Origin: Ensifer adhaerens
Lineage (GTDB): Bacteria; Pseudomonadota; Alphaproteobacteria; Rhizobiales; Rhizobiaceae
Length of the DNA stretch: 64,000 nucleotides
NCBI RefSeq assembly: GCF_002940685.1
Contig: NZ_PNFP01000006.1
Coordinates: 345,498-409,497 of the forward strand
Direction: 5' to 3'
The position numbers were made by a program, and so were the translations under genes. This document shows, piece after piece, positions 46,048-55,306 of this stretch. Every line of letters starts with the position of its first letter. Positions within the stretch are counted from its first letter, which is position 1. The notes below the pieces were generated by a model. That model saw only the letters and a program-made list of their open reading frames with translations, had not been told where the DNA came from and did not search any database.

Positions 46048-47307
46048 ATGGAGAGGCGCGTGAGCCAGGTTAAGCTGAGCATTTGCATTCCCACCTACAA
46101 TCGCGCAGCCTTTCTCGAGAAGGCGCTCGGCTACTTCGTCGAGCTCTACCAGTTTTCCTACAAGTACGAGATCATCATCTCCGACAACGCCTCCACCGAT
46201 GATACGCGCGACGTGGTCGAGCGCTTCATTGCCAAGGGGCTGCCGATCCGCTACCTCAGGCAGGCGGAGAACTATGGTTCCGGCGCCAACGTCGTCAGCG
46301 CCTTCAGCCGGGCGACCGGCGAATATGTGCTCTATCTCGCCGACGACGACGTCCTCATCAACGAGGGAATGCGTGAGGCCATTCGCTACCTGGATCTCAA
46401 TCCGGAGGTCACCGCCTGCTACGCGCCCTGGTACGCGCATGACGAAGTCGAGGGGCGCGACGAGCCGCCATTCTATACCGTCGACAAAGACACGAGGTTC
46501 AAGAAGCGGGCCTTCGAGGAAGTCTTCGATTTCCTCATGGACCGACACGTTTTCCCGGAAATCGGCATCTACCGGACCTCGGCGCTGCGGTCGGCCTGGG
46601 TGCCCAGGAACTTCGCCTATTGGGCTTTCTCCTACCTCGCCCATTTCCTCGATCAGGGTGCGGTCGCCTTCCTGAAGACACCCTTCTATCGACAGGTCAC
46701 CCGCTCCAAGATTGCGCGCGACCGGCCGCAGGCGGGCCACGCCGACGTGATGACCGCCTGGGACAGCTATCGCGGCGGGCTAGAGTACTTCGTCTATTCA
46801 GGTGCCAAGCGCGGCGCGGTGCAGATCACCTCCGATCGCCGGCTCTATCTCGAAACACGGATCAGAGAGTTCACCATGATGCGCATGACAGTCGCGCTGC
46901 GCATGTGGATCGCGCAAAAGGACTACATCCGCGCCTATGAGCTCTACACCCGCCTGATGCTCGGCGGTTTCGAAATCCATCCCGAGGTACAGCGGTCAAA
47001 GGGCGTTCTGCCGCTCATGGTCGCCCTGCAGACGGTGATGTGGCATACGAACGCGGTCGCCGAGGTCGATCGTCTGGTGCTGCACGGCGTCGAAGACCAT
47101 GGTGCGATCGAAGAGCTGTTGCGCGACCTTGGCCTGCGCTCCCATATCGCCGTCGTTCCCGGCACGACGCAACTCACGCCGGAGGAAATTGCTCGCACCG
47201 CCGTCTTCGTCACGGCCGACAGCGACCGCAAACACTTTCTTCGCAAGGGGCACTTGCCGAACCTGGTGGTCAGCGAAAGCGACATCCTCAGCCACGTCCT
47301 GCTTTAA
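46048..47307 (+). CDS. family 2 glycosyltransferase
   Basis: This 419-residue cytosolic transferase has the GT-A fold: LSICIPTYNRAAFLEKAL at the start, IIISDNASTDDT (nucleotide binding) and VLYLADDDV as the metal-binding DxD. The C-terminal half (about 240-419) has no family I recognise. I use the ATG at 46048 with AAGGG upstream; GTGs at 46036 and 46060 are alternatives. It ends in a terminator and lies about 560 bases from a long flagellin and near a membrane acyltransferase, so a role in flagellin or surface-polysaccharide modification is possible but unproven. Confidence 0.88.
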   Translation: MERRVSQVKLSICIPTYNRAAFLEKALGYFVELYQFSYKYEIIISDNASTDDTRDVVERFIAKGLPIRYLRQAENYGSGANVVSAFSRATGEYVLYLADDDVLINEGMREAIRYLDLNPEVTACYAPWYAHDEVEGRDEPPFYTVDKDTRFKKRAFEEVFDFLMDRHVFPEIGIYRTSALRSAWVPRNFAYWAFSYLAHFLDQGAVAFLKTPFYRQVTRSKIARDRPQAGHADVMTAWDSYRGGLEYFVYSGAKRGAVQITSDRRLYLETRIREFTMMRMTVALRMWIAQKDYIRAYELYTRLMLGGFEIHPEVQRSKGVLPLMVALQTVMWHTNAVAEVDRLVLHGVEDHGAIEELLRDLGLRSHIAVVPGTTQLTPEEIARTAVFVTADSDRKHFLRKGHLPNLVVSESDILSHVLL

Positions 47308-47316
47308 AATAATGAA

Positions 47317-47341
47317 AGGGCGCCGCTGGCGCCCTCGTTTG
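47317..47341 (+). terminator. intrinsic terminator of the GT2 gene
   Basis: Stem AGGGCGCC / GGCGCCCT with a three-base loop follows the stop by ten bases and is trailed by CGTTTGTTT. Confidence 0.8.
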
Positions 47342-47412
47342 TTTCGCAGTGCTTGCCGGGTAGCGCGACGGGCAAAAAGGCCGCTTGGCCCCGCACGCCC
47401 CACGGAACCGCA

Positions 47413-47631
47413 TTACTTGCGCATGATGCCCTTGTAATAGGCGCCGTTGCGCGGCGGCGGACGGTTCACCACCTTGGCCGGGGGGTTATACTTCTCGCTT
47501 TTGTGGCCTTCGTTGATGGGCGTCGTCGATACGCCCTTGTAGTAGCTTCCACCGGCAAATGCCGGAGCAACGCCACCCACGGCGACCGTCGCCACCAAAG
47601 CTGCCAGAGAGAGTGTCGCAAGTTTACGCAT
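47413..47631 (-). CDS. small secreted protein with YYKG repeats
   Basis: This 72-residue protein has a signal peptide (about 1-26, ending APAFA) and a 46-residue mature part that is basic and Pro/Tyr-rich. Two near-repeats, GGSYYKGVS and NGAYYKGIM, flank a NPPAKVVNRPPPRNG stretch. No Cys is present. I do not recognise a family. The clear signal and repeated motif support a real exported or surface-attached peptide. Confidence 0.75.
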   Translation of the reverse strand: MRKLATLSLAALVATVAVGGVAPAFAGGSYYKGVSTTPINEGHKSEKYNPPAKVVNRPPPRNGAYYKGIMRK

Positions 47632-47871
47632 GTCTATTCCTCGTTGACCCGGCCACGACCCCGTTTTCCCAGGTTTCGCGGCCTAAATTGTGCGGCGACG
47701 AACTGCGCCGCTCAGGTCCTCCCGGGCGCCAGAATAGGCAGAAGCCGCGACACGCCTGTAACGCAGGTGACAGCCGGAGGGTCTCGTCTGCGCTAGGCTT
47801 CCGGGTCAGTCAGAGCCAAGGTCCGGAGTAAGGACGGCCAAATCCTTCTGAATCGACCGTTGCGGCTTTTC

Positions 47872-49635
47872 TCAGCGGAAAAGCTGCAGAATGTTCTGAG
47901 CATCGGAATTGGCTATCTGCAAAGCCTGGATGCCGAGCTGTTCCTGCGACTGCAGGGCCTTCAGCCGTGTCGACGTCTCGTTCATGTCGGCATCCACCAG
48001 GCGCCCGACACCCTTGTCGATCGTCGCCATCAACGTTTGCGCGAAGCTCGACTGCATGTCGATGCGCGACAACAGCGAACCGAGCGCCGCGGCGCCGTCG
48101 ATGGTCCGCTGCAGGACGACCTCGATGTATTGGAGATAGGAATCGACCGATTGCGGGTTTGCCGCGATATCGACGTCAAGGAAGTTTCTGCGGGCGATCG
48201 GCTCGATGTTGACCTCGATATTGGTGAAGCCGATGCCAGTCCCCGCACCGGATTTCCGATCGAAGGCCGGATCGGACTTTATCAGGATGCCACCTGAGCC
48301 ATTGTTCTGAATGATCGTGTTGGGACGGGTGATGAGCGACTGAAGCACCGTCACCATCTCGTCGACCGTTTCGATCTTGCCGGTATCCTTGCCAAGCAGC
48401 GCGTTCACCCGATTGCGGTCGAAGGAATGGGTGGTGGGAGCTTCGCCGTTTACCGAAAAATTGAAGGACACGACGACGTCCTTGTAGACCTCGAACTGCT
48501 CGAACGTCAGCGTCATCTCCGATCCGCGCTCGCCGAAATCCGAGTTTTCCGCGAGACCCGCTCCGCCGCCGCTCGACGTGCTGACGACGAGATTGGCGAC
48601 CTCGACATAGGAGCCGTCCAGACTGGAATTCTGCTGTGTCATAAAGCCGATTTGATTGATGATCGGGGCGTAGGGCTCGTAGGGATGTCTGTAGGTCTTG
48701 ACGGTCGCGCCGGTCCCGGCCTGGTTGACCGCATGGTCGAGCACCGCTGCATATTGCGTATAGTCCGAAATCACACCGTTGGCGGCGGCTCCGAGCACCG
48801 CATCGACGGTCGTACGGTCGACGGTGACGGACGTCGTCTTTCCGGGGTGCAGCGGCAGCGACAGACCTTGGGAGCCGCTGTCCTTGTCGACGATGACGTC
48901 AAACGTGATCTTGTCGCCCGCGTTCGAAAAGCTGAGCGGCCCCGTGAAATGGAACACAAACTCGCCGGCTTTGCCCGCCCGGTTGTTGTAGTTGCTGTTG
49001 GTAGTATAGCCGTCGACGTCGACCGCCGTCACGAAACGGATGCCGCCGAGGGTCCGCAGATCCCGCGTGTCGGCCTGCAGGATACCGCCGCCGGTGCTGT
49101 TGAAAAGCGAGGAGTCCCGCAGGAAGAAGTCGGCAGTGTTCAGCGCCACGGCGCCCTTGGAGTTCCTTGAAAAGGAGGAAGCGACGGAGGTCCGGTTCAG
49201 GTCGCTGTCGTAGATGTCGGAGACATTGGTTCTCAACCAGTTCTGTCCGCTGAAGCTTGCCGAATCCACGATGCTCACGATCTGCTGCTTGAGTTGATCG
49301 AGCTCCTTCTGGAGCTTGCCCTTGTCGACGCCGGGCTCCCTCGCCGTCACCAGCCTGGCCTTGAACTCGCTGAGAATGCCGGCGACCGCGTCCATCCCCG
49401 CATAGGCGGTTTCTACCTTCGCCGCCCCAAGCCCGAGTGCATCATGGACGGCAGACACCGCCTTGCTGTCGGAGCGCATCGTCGTCGAGATCGACCAGTA
49501 GGCGGCGTTGTCGGCAGCCGTCTGGATTCTCAGACCGGAGTTCAGTTGCCCGCGGACCTGAGCCGTGTCGGAATTGATTGTTCGCAGAGTCTGGAGCGCA
49601 GAAATCGCTCCGGCGTTCGTAAGAATGCTGGCCAT
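47872..49635 (-). CDS. long flagellin with large variable domain
   Basis: This 587-residue flagellin lies outside the main cluster. The N-terminal (about 1-140) and C-terminal (about 500-587) domains match the 313-residue flagellin at 495-1436 and end in the same LGIQALQIAN-type helix. Between them is a central insert of about 350 residues, predicted to form surface-exposed outer domains. Its first lines carry the usual ISALQTLRTINSDTAQVRGQ. The ribosome site is weak (AAGAT). It may alter filament surface or be expressed under other conditions. It lies between a GT2 gene and an acyltransferase gene. Confidence 0.9.
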   Translation of the reverse strand: MASILTNAGAISALQTLRTINSDTAQVRGQLNSGLRIQTAADNAAYWSISTTMRSDSKAVSAVHDALGLGAAKVETAYAGMDAVAGILSEFKARLVTAREPGVDKGKLQKELDQLKQQIVSIVDSASFSGQNWLRTNVSDIYDSDLNRTSVASSFSRNSKGAVALNTADFFLRDSSLFNSTGGGILQADTRDLRTLGGIRFVTAVDVDGYTTNSNYNNRAGKAGEFVFHFTGPLSFSNAGDKITFDVIVDKDSGSQGLSLPLHPGKTTSVTVDRTTVDAVLGAAANGVISDYTQYAAVLDHAVNQAGTGATVKTYRHPYEPYAPIINQIGFMTQQNSSLDGSYVEVANLVVSTSSGGGAGLAENSDFGERGSEMTLTFEQFEVYKDVVVSFNFSVNGEAPTTHSFDRNRVNALLGKDTGKIETVDEMVTVLQSLITRPNTIIQNNGSGGILIKSDPAFDRKSGAGTGIGFTNIEVNIEPIARRNFLDVDIAANPQSVDSYLQYIEVVLQRTIDGAAALGSLLSRIDMQSSFAQTLMATIDKGVGRLVDADMNETSTRLKALQSQEQLGIQALQIANSDAQNILQLFR

Positions 49636-49814
49636 TTTAGTGACATCTTAAAATTGAAAAATGCCCATCATAGGCCGCTGTGATTGTGCCGATACAACCA
49701 AATAGATGGTTAACACCGACTTAAGAATGCGGTCCAAACCAGCCTCAGGTTGCAAATATTGCGTAAGTCAGACCTGACATTGACAGAAGTTGCGCCTTAC
49801 GGCGCTGCCGCAAG

Positions 49815-50861
49815 TCAGGCGCGCTCGGCCGCAAGCGGCGCCGGCTGCGTTATCGGGAATGATGCTTTCAGGGCATCGAAGTGTTTTTCCATCAGATGCC
49901 ACGAAATCGTCGCGACGATGACGGTGATCGTGCTCATGACGAGGAACGTCACCGGTCCTGCCCGGTAGAGCACCGGCCATTGTTCCGCGACCAGCCACCA
50001 GAGCGCCATGTGGTACACATAGGTCGCGTAGGAGACCCGGCTGAGGAAGCGCGTGACGGGATTTGCCAGCAGATAGGCCGACACGCCCTTGTAGCCGATA
50101 TAGGAGCTCAGGACGATCGACGACAGCGCGTAGATGCAAAGCAACTTGTAGGTTTCCGAGTGGCCGAACTCGAAGCCGACGAGGAAGGGCGATGCGATGA
50201 TGGCGACCGACGCGAGGTTGTTGAGCTTGCTCGTCAGGACCGCCCGCACGTCGACGTTGTCCTTGACCAACGCCAGAAGCGTTCCTGCCGCCACCGGGTC
50301 GAACGCAAGAACGATGTTCGACCAGGCGAGAAGGCCGAGCTCGCCGCTGTGGGTCCGGGCGATCACCGACATCGTGAAGATGAGGACATAGGCCACGAAT
50401 ATATGCCGCCTGCTCAGGAAGATGATGATGAGCGGAGCGGTCAGGTAGAACTGCTCGACGATGTTGAGGCTCCAGAGATGCGCGGCAACCCAGGGCTCCC
50501 AGTCCTGGGTGATGGCGAAATACAGGCTCGACATCTGGAACGTGTGCCACGCCAGGCTGTTGCGTATGCCATCCATGTTGAACAGCGCGGCCACGAACAG
50601 CATCAGGAAGAGCGCCGGAAGCAAGCGGAGAGATCGGCGTATATAGAAATTGGTGACGTTGATCGTTGCCTGGGTGTCTTTTGCAGACAGCAGGATCACC
50701 CCGATCAAAAAGCCACTGATGATGAAGAAGAGTGAAACTCGAACAGATTCAAGTGTGGGATGCTCGTTCCAGTAATGAACGTACAATACCCCTGTCATGG
50801 CGATCACGCGAAGCCCGTCAATCTGCTCCCGCCTGTCGCCGCGCGCTCCCGTCGCAGCCAT
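49815..50861 (-). CDS. membrane acyltransferase (OafA/type 3 family)
   Basis: This 348-residue integral membrane protein has about ten helices and the family N-terminus (REQIDGLRVIAMTGVLYVHY, with the catalytic-type His29) followed by RRSLRLLPALFLMLFVAALF. Such enzymes put acetyl or other acyl groups on exported sugars. It reads in the same direction as the upstream tct genes and towards the flagellin. It could modify O-antigen, exopolysaccharide or a flagellin glycan; no substrate can be told from sequence. Confidence 0.9.
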   Translation of the reverse strand: MAATGARGDRREQIDGLRVIAMTGVLYVHYWNEHPTLESVRVSLFFIISGFLIGVILLSAKDTQATINVTNFYIRRSLRLLPALFLMLFVAALFNMDGIRNSLAWHTFQMSSLYFAITQDWEPWVAAHLWSLNIVEQFYLTAPLIIIFLSRRHIFVAYVLIFTMSVIARTHSGELGLLAWSNIVLAFDPVAAGTLLALVKDNVDVRAVLTSKLNNLASVAIIASPFLVGFEFGHSETYKLLCIYALSSIVLSSYIGYKGVSAYLLANPVTRFLSRVSYATYVYHMALWWLVAEQWPVLYRAGPVTFLVMSTITVIVATISWHLMEKHFDALKASFPITQPAPLAAERA

Positions 50862-50998
50862 TCCTTTGTCCCCGCAGGATAAATTACTTAAACTATTTCT
50901 ACTTAAGAATATCCTTGGAGATTACGCCGCTTCCGCGCCCTTGTGAAGAGGAGCGATGTTCTTCATCGATCGGAGACGATACCTCTCCGCCGGCCGGA

Positions 50999-51044
50999 CA
51001 TGAGCAAGGCCACGATCGCGGCAACGACCGTGGCCTTGCTCATG
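50999..51044. terminator. long hairpin behind tctA
   Basis: A perfect 16-bp inverted repeat (CATGAGCAAGGCCACG / CGTGGCCTTGCTCATG) with a 14-base loop lies 16 bases beyond the tctA stop. There is no T tract on the minus strand, but the stem is strong enough to end or protect the tct message. Confidence 0.6.
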
Positions 51045-51059
51045 TTTTCGAGGCGACCT

Positions 51060-52565
51060 TCAGGCTTCCTTGAAGACTTCGTCGCGGTTGCGCCGCATCG
51101 ATGGCGAGATGGCGATCACGAGCGCCATGGCGGCGATCGCCAGCAGGATCGCCGACAGCGGCGATTGCAGGAAGGTCAGCGGGCTACCGCCCGAGATGAT
51201 CAGTGACTGGCGCAGCTTCTCCTCGAGCAGGCGGCCGAGCACGAAGCCGAGCGCCAGCGGCGCCGGTTCGAATTCGAGCTTGTAGAGGGCGTAGCCGATG
51301 ATGCCGAACAGGGCGGCCATCATCACCTGGGCCGCATCGTTAGCGATCGAGTAGAGGCCGATGCAGCAGAAGCAGACGATGGCCGGAAACAGGAGGCGGT
51401 AGGGCACCCGCAGCAGCTTCACCCAAAGACCGATCAGCGGCAGGTTGATGATGACCAGCATGAGGTTGCCGATCCACATCGAGGCGATGAGGCCCCAGAA
51501 CAGTTCCGGATTGCGCTCAATCACCTGCGGCCCGGGCACGATGCCCTGGATCATCATCGCACCCACCATGAGCGCCATGACGGCATTTGGCGGCAGGCCG
51601 AGGGTGAGAAGCGGAATGAAGGAGGTCTGCGCGCCGGCATTGTTGGCGCTTTCCGGACCGGCGACGGCCGCCGGCGCACCATGGCCGAAATCCTGCGGAC
51701 GCTTCGATATGCGCTTTTCCACCGCATAGCTGGCAAAGGGGCCAAGGATCGCGCCGTTGCCCGGCAGGACGCCGAGCACCGAGCCCAGGAAGGTGCCACG
51801 GAGGATCGCCGGGAAATTATCCTTGAGTTCCTTCAGCGTCGGCCACAGGCGGCCGATGCGGCTGCGTACGACATCGCGCGCTTCCGGGTCGGCGAGGTTC
51901 TTGAAGATCTCGCCGAAGCCGAAGATGCCCATGGCCAGCACGACGAATTCGATGCCGTCCTGGAGCATTTCAAGGCCGAAGGTCATGCGCTCGCGGCCCG
52001 TTTCCATATCCGCGCCGACGCAGGAGAGCAGCACGCCGACGAGGATCATCGACACGGCCTTCAGAAGCGAGCCGTGCGCCAGCACGACGGCAAAGACGAG
52101 CCCCATGATCATCAGTGAAAAATACTCGGTCGGGCCGAAGAGAAGGCCCATGCGCGTCATCGGGACGCCGAGAGCGGCAATCACGATGGTGGCAACCGTG
52201 CCGGCAAAAAACGAACCGATCGCCGCAAGCCCGAGTGCCAGACCCGCCTGGCCCTTCTGGGCCATCTTGTGGCCGTCGATGGCGGTGACGACCGCCGTCG
52301 CTTCCCCCGGAATATTGACGAGGATGGCCGTGGTCGAGCCGCCGTACTGGGCACCGTAATAGATGCCGGCGAGCATGATCAGCGAACCGGTCGGATCGAG
52401 CGACAGGGTGACCGGCAGAAGGATCGCGATGGTGGCGACCGGGCCGACGCCCGGCAACACGCCCACCAGCGTGCCGATGAGACAGCCGAGGAAGCAGAGC
52501 GCGATGTTCTGCAGGGTAAACGCCACGGTCATGCCGAGGCCGAGATTGATAAAGACGTCCAGCAT
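51060..52565 (-). CDS. tctA: tripartite tricarboxylate transporter large permease TctA
   Basis: This is the main membrane subunit of a TTT-family importer. The 501-residue product has about twelve helices and the TctA signature GAQYGGSTTAILVNIPGEAT near residue 75, repeated in related form (PAAVAGPESANNAGAQTSFI) near residue 310. It follows tctB by one base. The substrate is set by TctC and the neighbouring isomerase and is probably a small di- or tricarboxylate. Confidence 0.94.
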   Translation of the reverse strand: MLDVFINLGLGMTVAFTLQNIALCFLGCLIGTLVGVLPGVGPVATIAILLPVTLSLDPTGSLIMLAGIYYGAQYGGSTTAILVNIPGEATAVVTAIDGHKMAQKGQAGLALGLAAIGSFFAGTVATIVIAALGVPMTRMGLLFGPTEYFSLMIMGLVFAVVLAHGSLLKAVSMILVGVLLSCVGADMETGRERMTFGLEMLQDGIEFVVLAMGIFGFGEIFKNLADPEARDVVRSRIGRLWPTLKELKDNFPAILRGTFLGSVLGVLPGNGAILGPFASYAVEKRISKRPQDFGHGAPAAVAGPESANNAGAQTSFIPLLTLGLPPNAVMALMVGAMMIQGIVPGPQVIERNPELFWGLIASMWIGNLMLVIINLPLIGLWVKLLRVPYRLLFPAIVCFCCIGLYSIANDAAQVMMAALFGIIGYALYKLEFEPAPLALGFVLGRLLEEKLRQSLIISGGSPLTFLQSPLSAILLAIAAMALVIAISPSMRRNRDEVFKEA

Positions 52566-52566
52566 C

Positions 52567-53088
52567 TCAGTATCCTAGAAGCCAGGGCGCGACGGGAACC
52601 GAAAGCCCGAGCGCATAGCGAAAGAGGCCAATGCAGAAAGCTGTGAGCACGGCGGCAAAGACGAGAAGTTCGCCAAGGCGCGCATCGCGCGCGGCAAGGC
52701 CGGAAGCAACGACCGCCAGCGGACAGGCGATCGACAGGCCGAGACCGGGAATGGTGACCGGACCGAGATGATAGCCGCGCACCGTGACGGCGAAGAGAAT
52801 GACGCCGAGGATGACGGGGATCGTCTCGCGGATCGCCCAGCGTCCCGTCGATGGCCCGGGATCCTTTCGGCTCAGCACCAATTGCAGGACCCCGAGCCCC
52901 AGGATGACGATGGAAAGCAGCCGCGGCATCAGCCCCGAGCCGACGCCTTCCGAGGTCATGAAGGGCAGATCGGAGCCGGCCCACAGGCCAAGTCCGCCGA
53001 AGCCGACCAGCACGATGCCGGCAAGCCTCTCCCGGCCGAGCCCTCCTGCAGAGGGCTCGGTTTCAGTGTTCGTCGACGTGGCCTGCAT
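52567..53088 (-). CDS. tctB: tripartite tricarboxylate transporter small permease TctB
   Basis: This 173-residue protein has four hydrophobic helices (about 25-45, 50-72, 95-130, 140-165), the typical TctB layout, between the receptor and the large permease genes. Sequence is poorly conserved in this family, so assignment rests on size, topology and position. Confidence 0.88.
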   Translation of the reverse strand: MQATSTNTETEPSAGGLGRERLAGIVLVGFGGLGLWAGSDLPFMTSEGVGSGLMPRLLSIVILGLGVLQLVLSRKDPGPSTGRWAIRETIPVILGVILFAVTVRGYHLGPVTIPGLGLSIACPLAVVASGLAARDARLGELLVFAAVLTAFCIGLFRYALGLSVPVAPWLLGY

Positions 53089-53089
53089 C

Positions 53090-54070
53090 TTACTCGACCT
53101 TGATATCGGCCGCTTTCACCACGTCGCCCCAGCGCGCGCGCTCCTTGGCCATGAAATCGGCAAAGGCCTGGGGGCCCATGGCGGACGGGACGGCGCCGTC
53201 ATTCTTCAGCTTGTCGAGCACGTCGGCATCGCTGAGCGTCTCGGTCGTTGCCGCTTCGAGCTTCGACTTCACTTCCGCCGGCATGCCCTTCGGTCCGACA
53301 AGGCCATACCAGGCCGAGGCGGTGTAGCCGGGGACGCCGGCCTCGATTGCGGTCGGCACGTCCGGCAGGCTCGCGAAGCGCTTGTCGCCGGTGACGGCGA
53401 GCGCCTTCAGCGTGCCGCTCTCGATCAGCCCGATCGCCGAGGGAATGGTGGTGACCATGAAGTCGATATGGCCGCCGACGAGGTCGTTCACCGCCGGGCC
53501 TGCGCCCTTGTAGGGAACGTGCCTGACCTTGATGCCGGCCGTCTGGCCGAGCAGCAGCGCGCCGAGATGGCTGGCCGAGGCATTGCCGGCCGAACCATAG
53601 ACCAGCTCCCCGGACTTGGCCGCCTCGACGAGTTCGCCGAGCGTGTTGACCTTGAGGGACGGTCCGACCACGACGACGAGGGATGCGTCCGCGATCATCG
53701 CGATCGGGTCGAGGTCCGTGCCCGGATCGGCCTTCAGCTTGAAGATGTGCGGGTTGACGACCATCGGGCCCTGATTGCCGATCAGCAGGGTGTAACCGTC
53801 GGGATCCGCCGCAGCGGCGACTTCGGTGCCGAGGTTGGCCGCAGCGCCCGGGCGATTTTCGACGATGACGCGACCGCCGAGCGCCTTTTCGAGCCGCGCG
53901 GCAAAGACGCGGGCGATGGCGTCCGTACCGCCGCCGGCGGCGTAGGAAACCACCAGCGTGATCGGCTTCGACGGATAGGCCTCCTCGGCCATCACGGGTG
54001 CTGCAACCGACATGGTCAAAGCGACCCCGCACAGGGCCAGGGCGACGCGACGGGTAAATTTCATGGGCAT
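53090..54070 (-). CDS. tctC: tricarboxylate transporter receptor TctC (Bug family)
   Basis: This is the periplasmic substrate receptor of the TTT importer. The 326-residue product has a signal peptide (about 1-28, ending VMA) and the Bug/TctC fold: YPSKPITLVVSYAAGGGTDA, VIVENRPGAAANLGTEVAAA and the VPYKGAGPAVNDLVGGHIDF motif. It starts the transporter part of the operon, 55 bases after the isomerase gene. Confidence 0.94.
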   Translation of the reverse strand: MPMKFTRRVALALCGVALTMSVAAPVMAEEAYPSKPITLVVSYAAGGGTDAIARVFAARLEKALGGRVIVENRPGAAANLGTEVAAAADPDGYTLLIGNQGPMVVNPHIFKLKADPGTDLDPIAMIADASLVVVVGPSLKVNTLGELVEAAKSGELVYGSAGNASASHLGALLLGQTAGIKVRHVPYKGAGPAVNDLVGGHIDFMVTTIPSAIGLIESGTLKALAVTGDKRFASLPDVPTAIEAGVPGYTASAWYGLVGPKGMPAEVKSKLEAATTETLSDADVLDKLKNDGAVPSAMGPQAFADFMAKERARWGDVVKAADIKVE

Positions 54071-54124
54071 TTTGTTCTCCTCCCAGTTCGTTAATGCATT
54101 CGCGACACGATGCTCGGCAAGACC

Positions 54125-55195
54125 CTAAGCGTCTTTGCGAACAAGAGCCGCACCTTCAAACAGCCGACGTGTGGTGCGCATGACAGACACCGTCGGGCTA
54201 TTGTCTCCCATGGCCTTCTCGACCCTGACCCTGAGTTCGCCGGTCGGATGCTCGAAAGCGAGTGTTGCCGGCAGCGAAAGTTCCGGAAAGCGCCTGCCGA
54301 CGAGGCCGGTCGGAATCGTTGCCGCCAGACCGAGGCTCACGGCACCGGTCGTTGCGAGCGCCGTATGGCAATTGGCGGGCGTGAAGTAGCGCACGGCCAG
54401 GTCGCCGCCGTTCACGGGCGCTCCGATCAGCACCGGCTTCGGCAGCACCGACTGGCTGACATCCCCCATGCCCATCAGCCTTCCGGCCTCCCGCCGGATT
54501 TCCTCCAGCCGCGCCATGAAGCCCGCATCGGCGTCGAACGCGGCGGCCGGCTCCGAACCGCCATAACCCATGTCCTCGGCGCTGATGATCACGACCGGCG
54601 TTGCGCCATCGAGCAGCGTCACTTCGAGACCGAGAATGATATCGGTCGCCTTGCCACTCGGCAGCAACCGGCCGGTCTTGGCGCCGATCGCATCGCGAAA
54701 CGCCAGATAGACGGGGGCGGCCTTGCCCGGCACGCCGTCGATCGCGGCCTCCCCCTGATAGGCGATGGCACCGCCGGGGGTCTGGATGCGCGCGTCGATG
54801 ATCTTGCCGGTATTGACGTTGTGAACCTTGATGACCGTTTCGTCGCCGGTTGGCAGAACCAGACCCGCCTCGATGGCGAAGGGGCCGACGGCCGAGAGCA
54901 TGTTGCCGCAGTTCGGCGCCGTATCGACGCTGCGCTCCAGAACCTTCACCTGCGCAAAGAGATAATCGACGTCGGCTTCCGGACGGCTCGACGGGCCGAC
55001 GATCGCGACCTTGCTCGTCAGCGAGTTGCCGCCGCCGATGCCGTCTATCTGCAGCGGGTGGCCCGACCCCATGATCTCGATCAGCAGGCGGTCGCGCTCG
55101 GCGGGATCAGCGGGAAGATCGCGGGACAGAAAAAAAGGCCCCTTCGACGTTCCGCCGCGCATCATCACGCAGGGTATCCTGATCAAATCGTCCAT
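54125..55195 (-). CDS. PrpF-family isomerase (4-oxalomesaconate tautomerase-like)
   Basis: This 356-residue protein belongs to the PrpF/GalD family of cofactor-free isomerases that shift double bonds in unsaturated tricarboxylates. It has IPCVMMRGGTSKGPFFL, DGIGGGNSLTSKVAIVG, NCGNMLSAVGPFAIEAGLV (with a catalytic-type Cys) and TPGGAIAYQGEAAIDGVPG. The ATG at 55195 has GGAG nine bases upstream. With TctCBA behind it, the operon probably imports and isomerises an aconitate-like acid. GalD of gallate breakdown is one family member, but no other gallate genes are here. Confidence 0.88.
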   Translation of the reverse strand: MDDLIRIPCVMMRGGTSKGPFFLSRDLPADPAERDRLLIEIMGSGHPLQIDGIGGGNSLTSKVAIVGPSSRPEADVDYLFAQVKVLERSVDTAPNCGNMLSAVGPFAIEAGLVLPTGDETVIKVHNVNTGKIIDARIQTPGGAIAYQGEAAIDGVPGKAAPVYLAFRDAIGAKTGRLLPSGKATDIILGLEVTLLDGATPVVIISAEDMGYGGSEPAAAFDADAGFMARLEEIRREAGRLMGMGDVSQSVLPKPVLIGAPVNGGDLAVRYFTPANCHTALATTGAVSLGLAATIPTGLVGRRFPELSLPATLAFEHPTGELRVRVEKAMGDNSPTVSVMRTTRRLFEGAALVRKDA

Positions 55196-55281
55196 TCCGC
55201 ATGCTCCTTCGAACCGGCCGTAACCGGCTGATCGGAGGGATCTCACGGATCAAATCTGTTGTGAAATGCAAAGAATGGCGT

Positions 55282-55306
55282 AATTATTCCGATATGCGCA
55301 ATAATT
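55282..55306. promoter_or_regulatory. LysR-type T-N11-A box over the regulator start
   Basis: A perfect 7-bp inverted repeat AATTATT / AATAATT spaced by 11 bases lies in the divergent region and overlaps the start codon (55294-55296) of the LysR gene. This is the expected shape of a LysR binding site; the overlap suggests self-repression. Confidence 0.6.
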
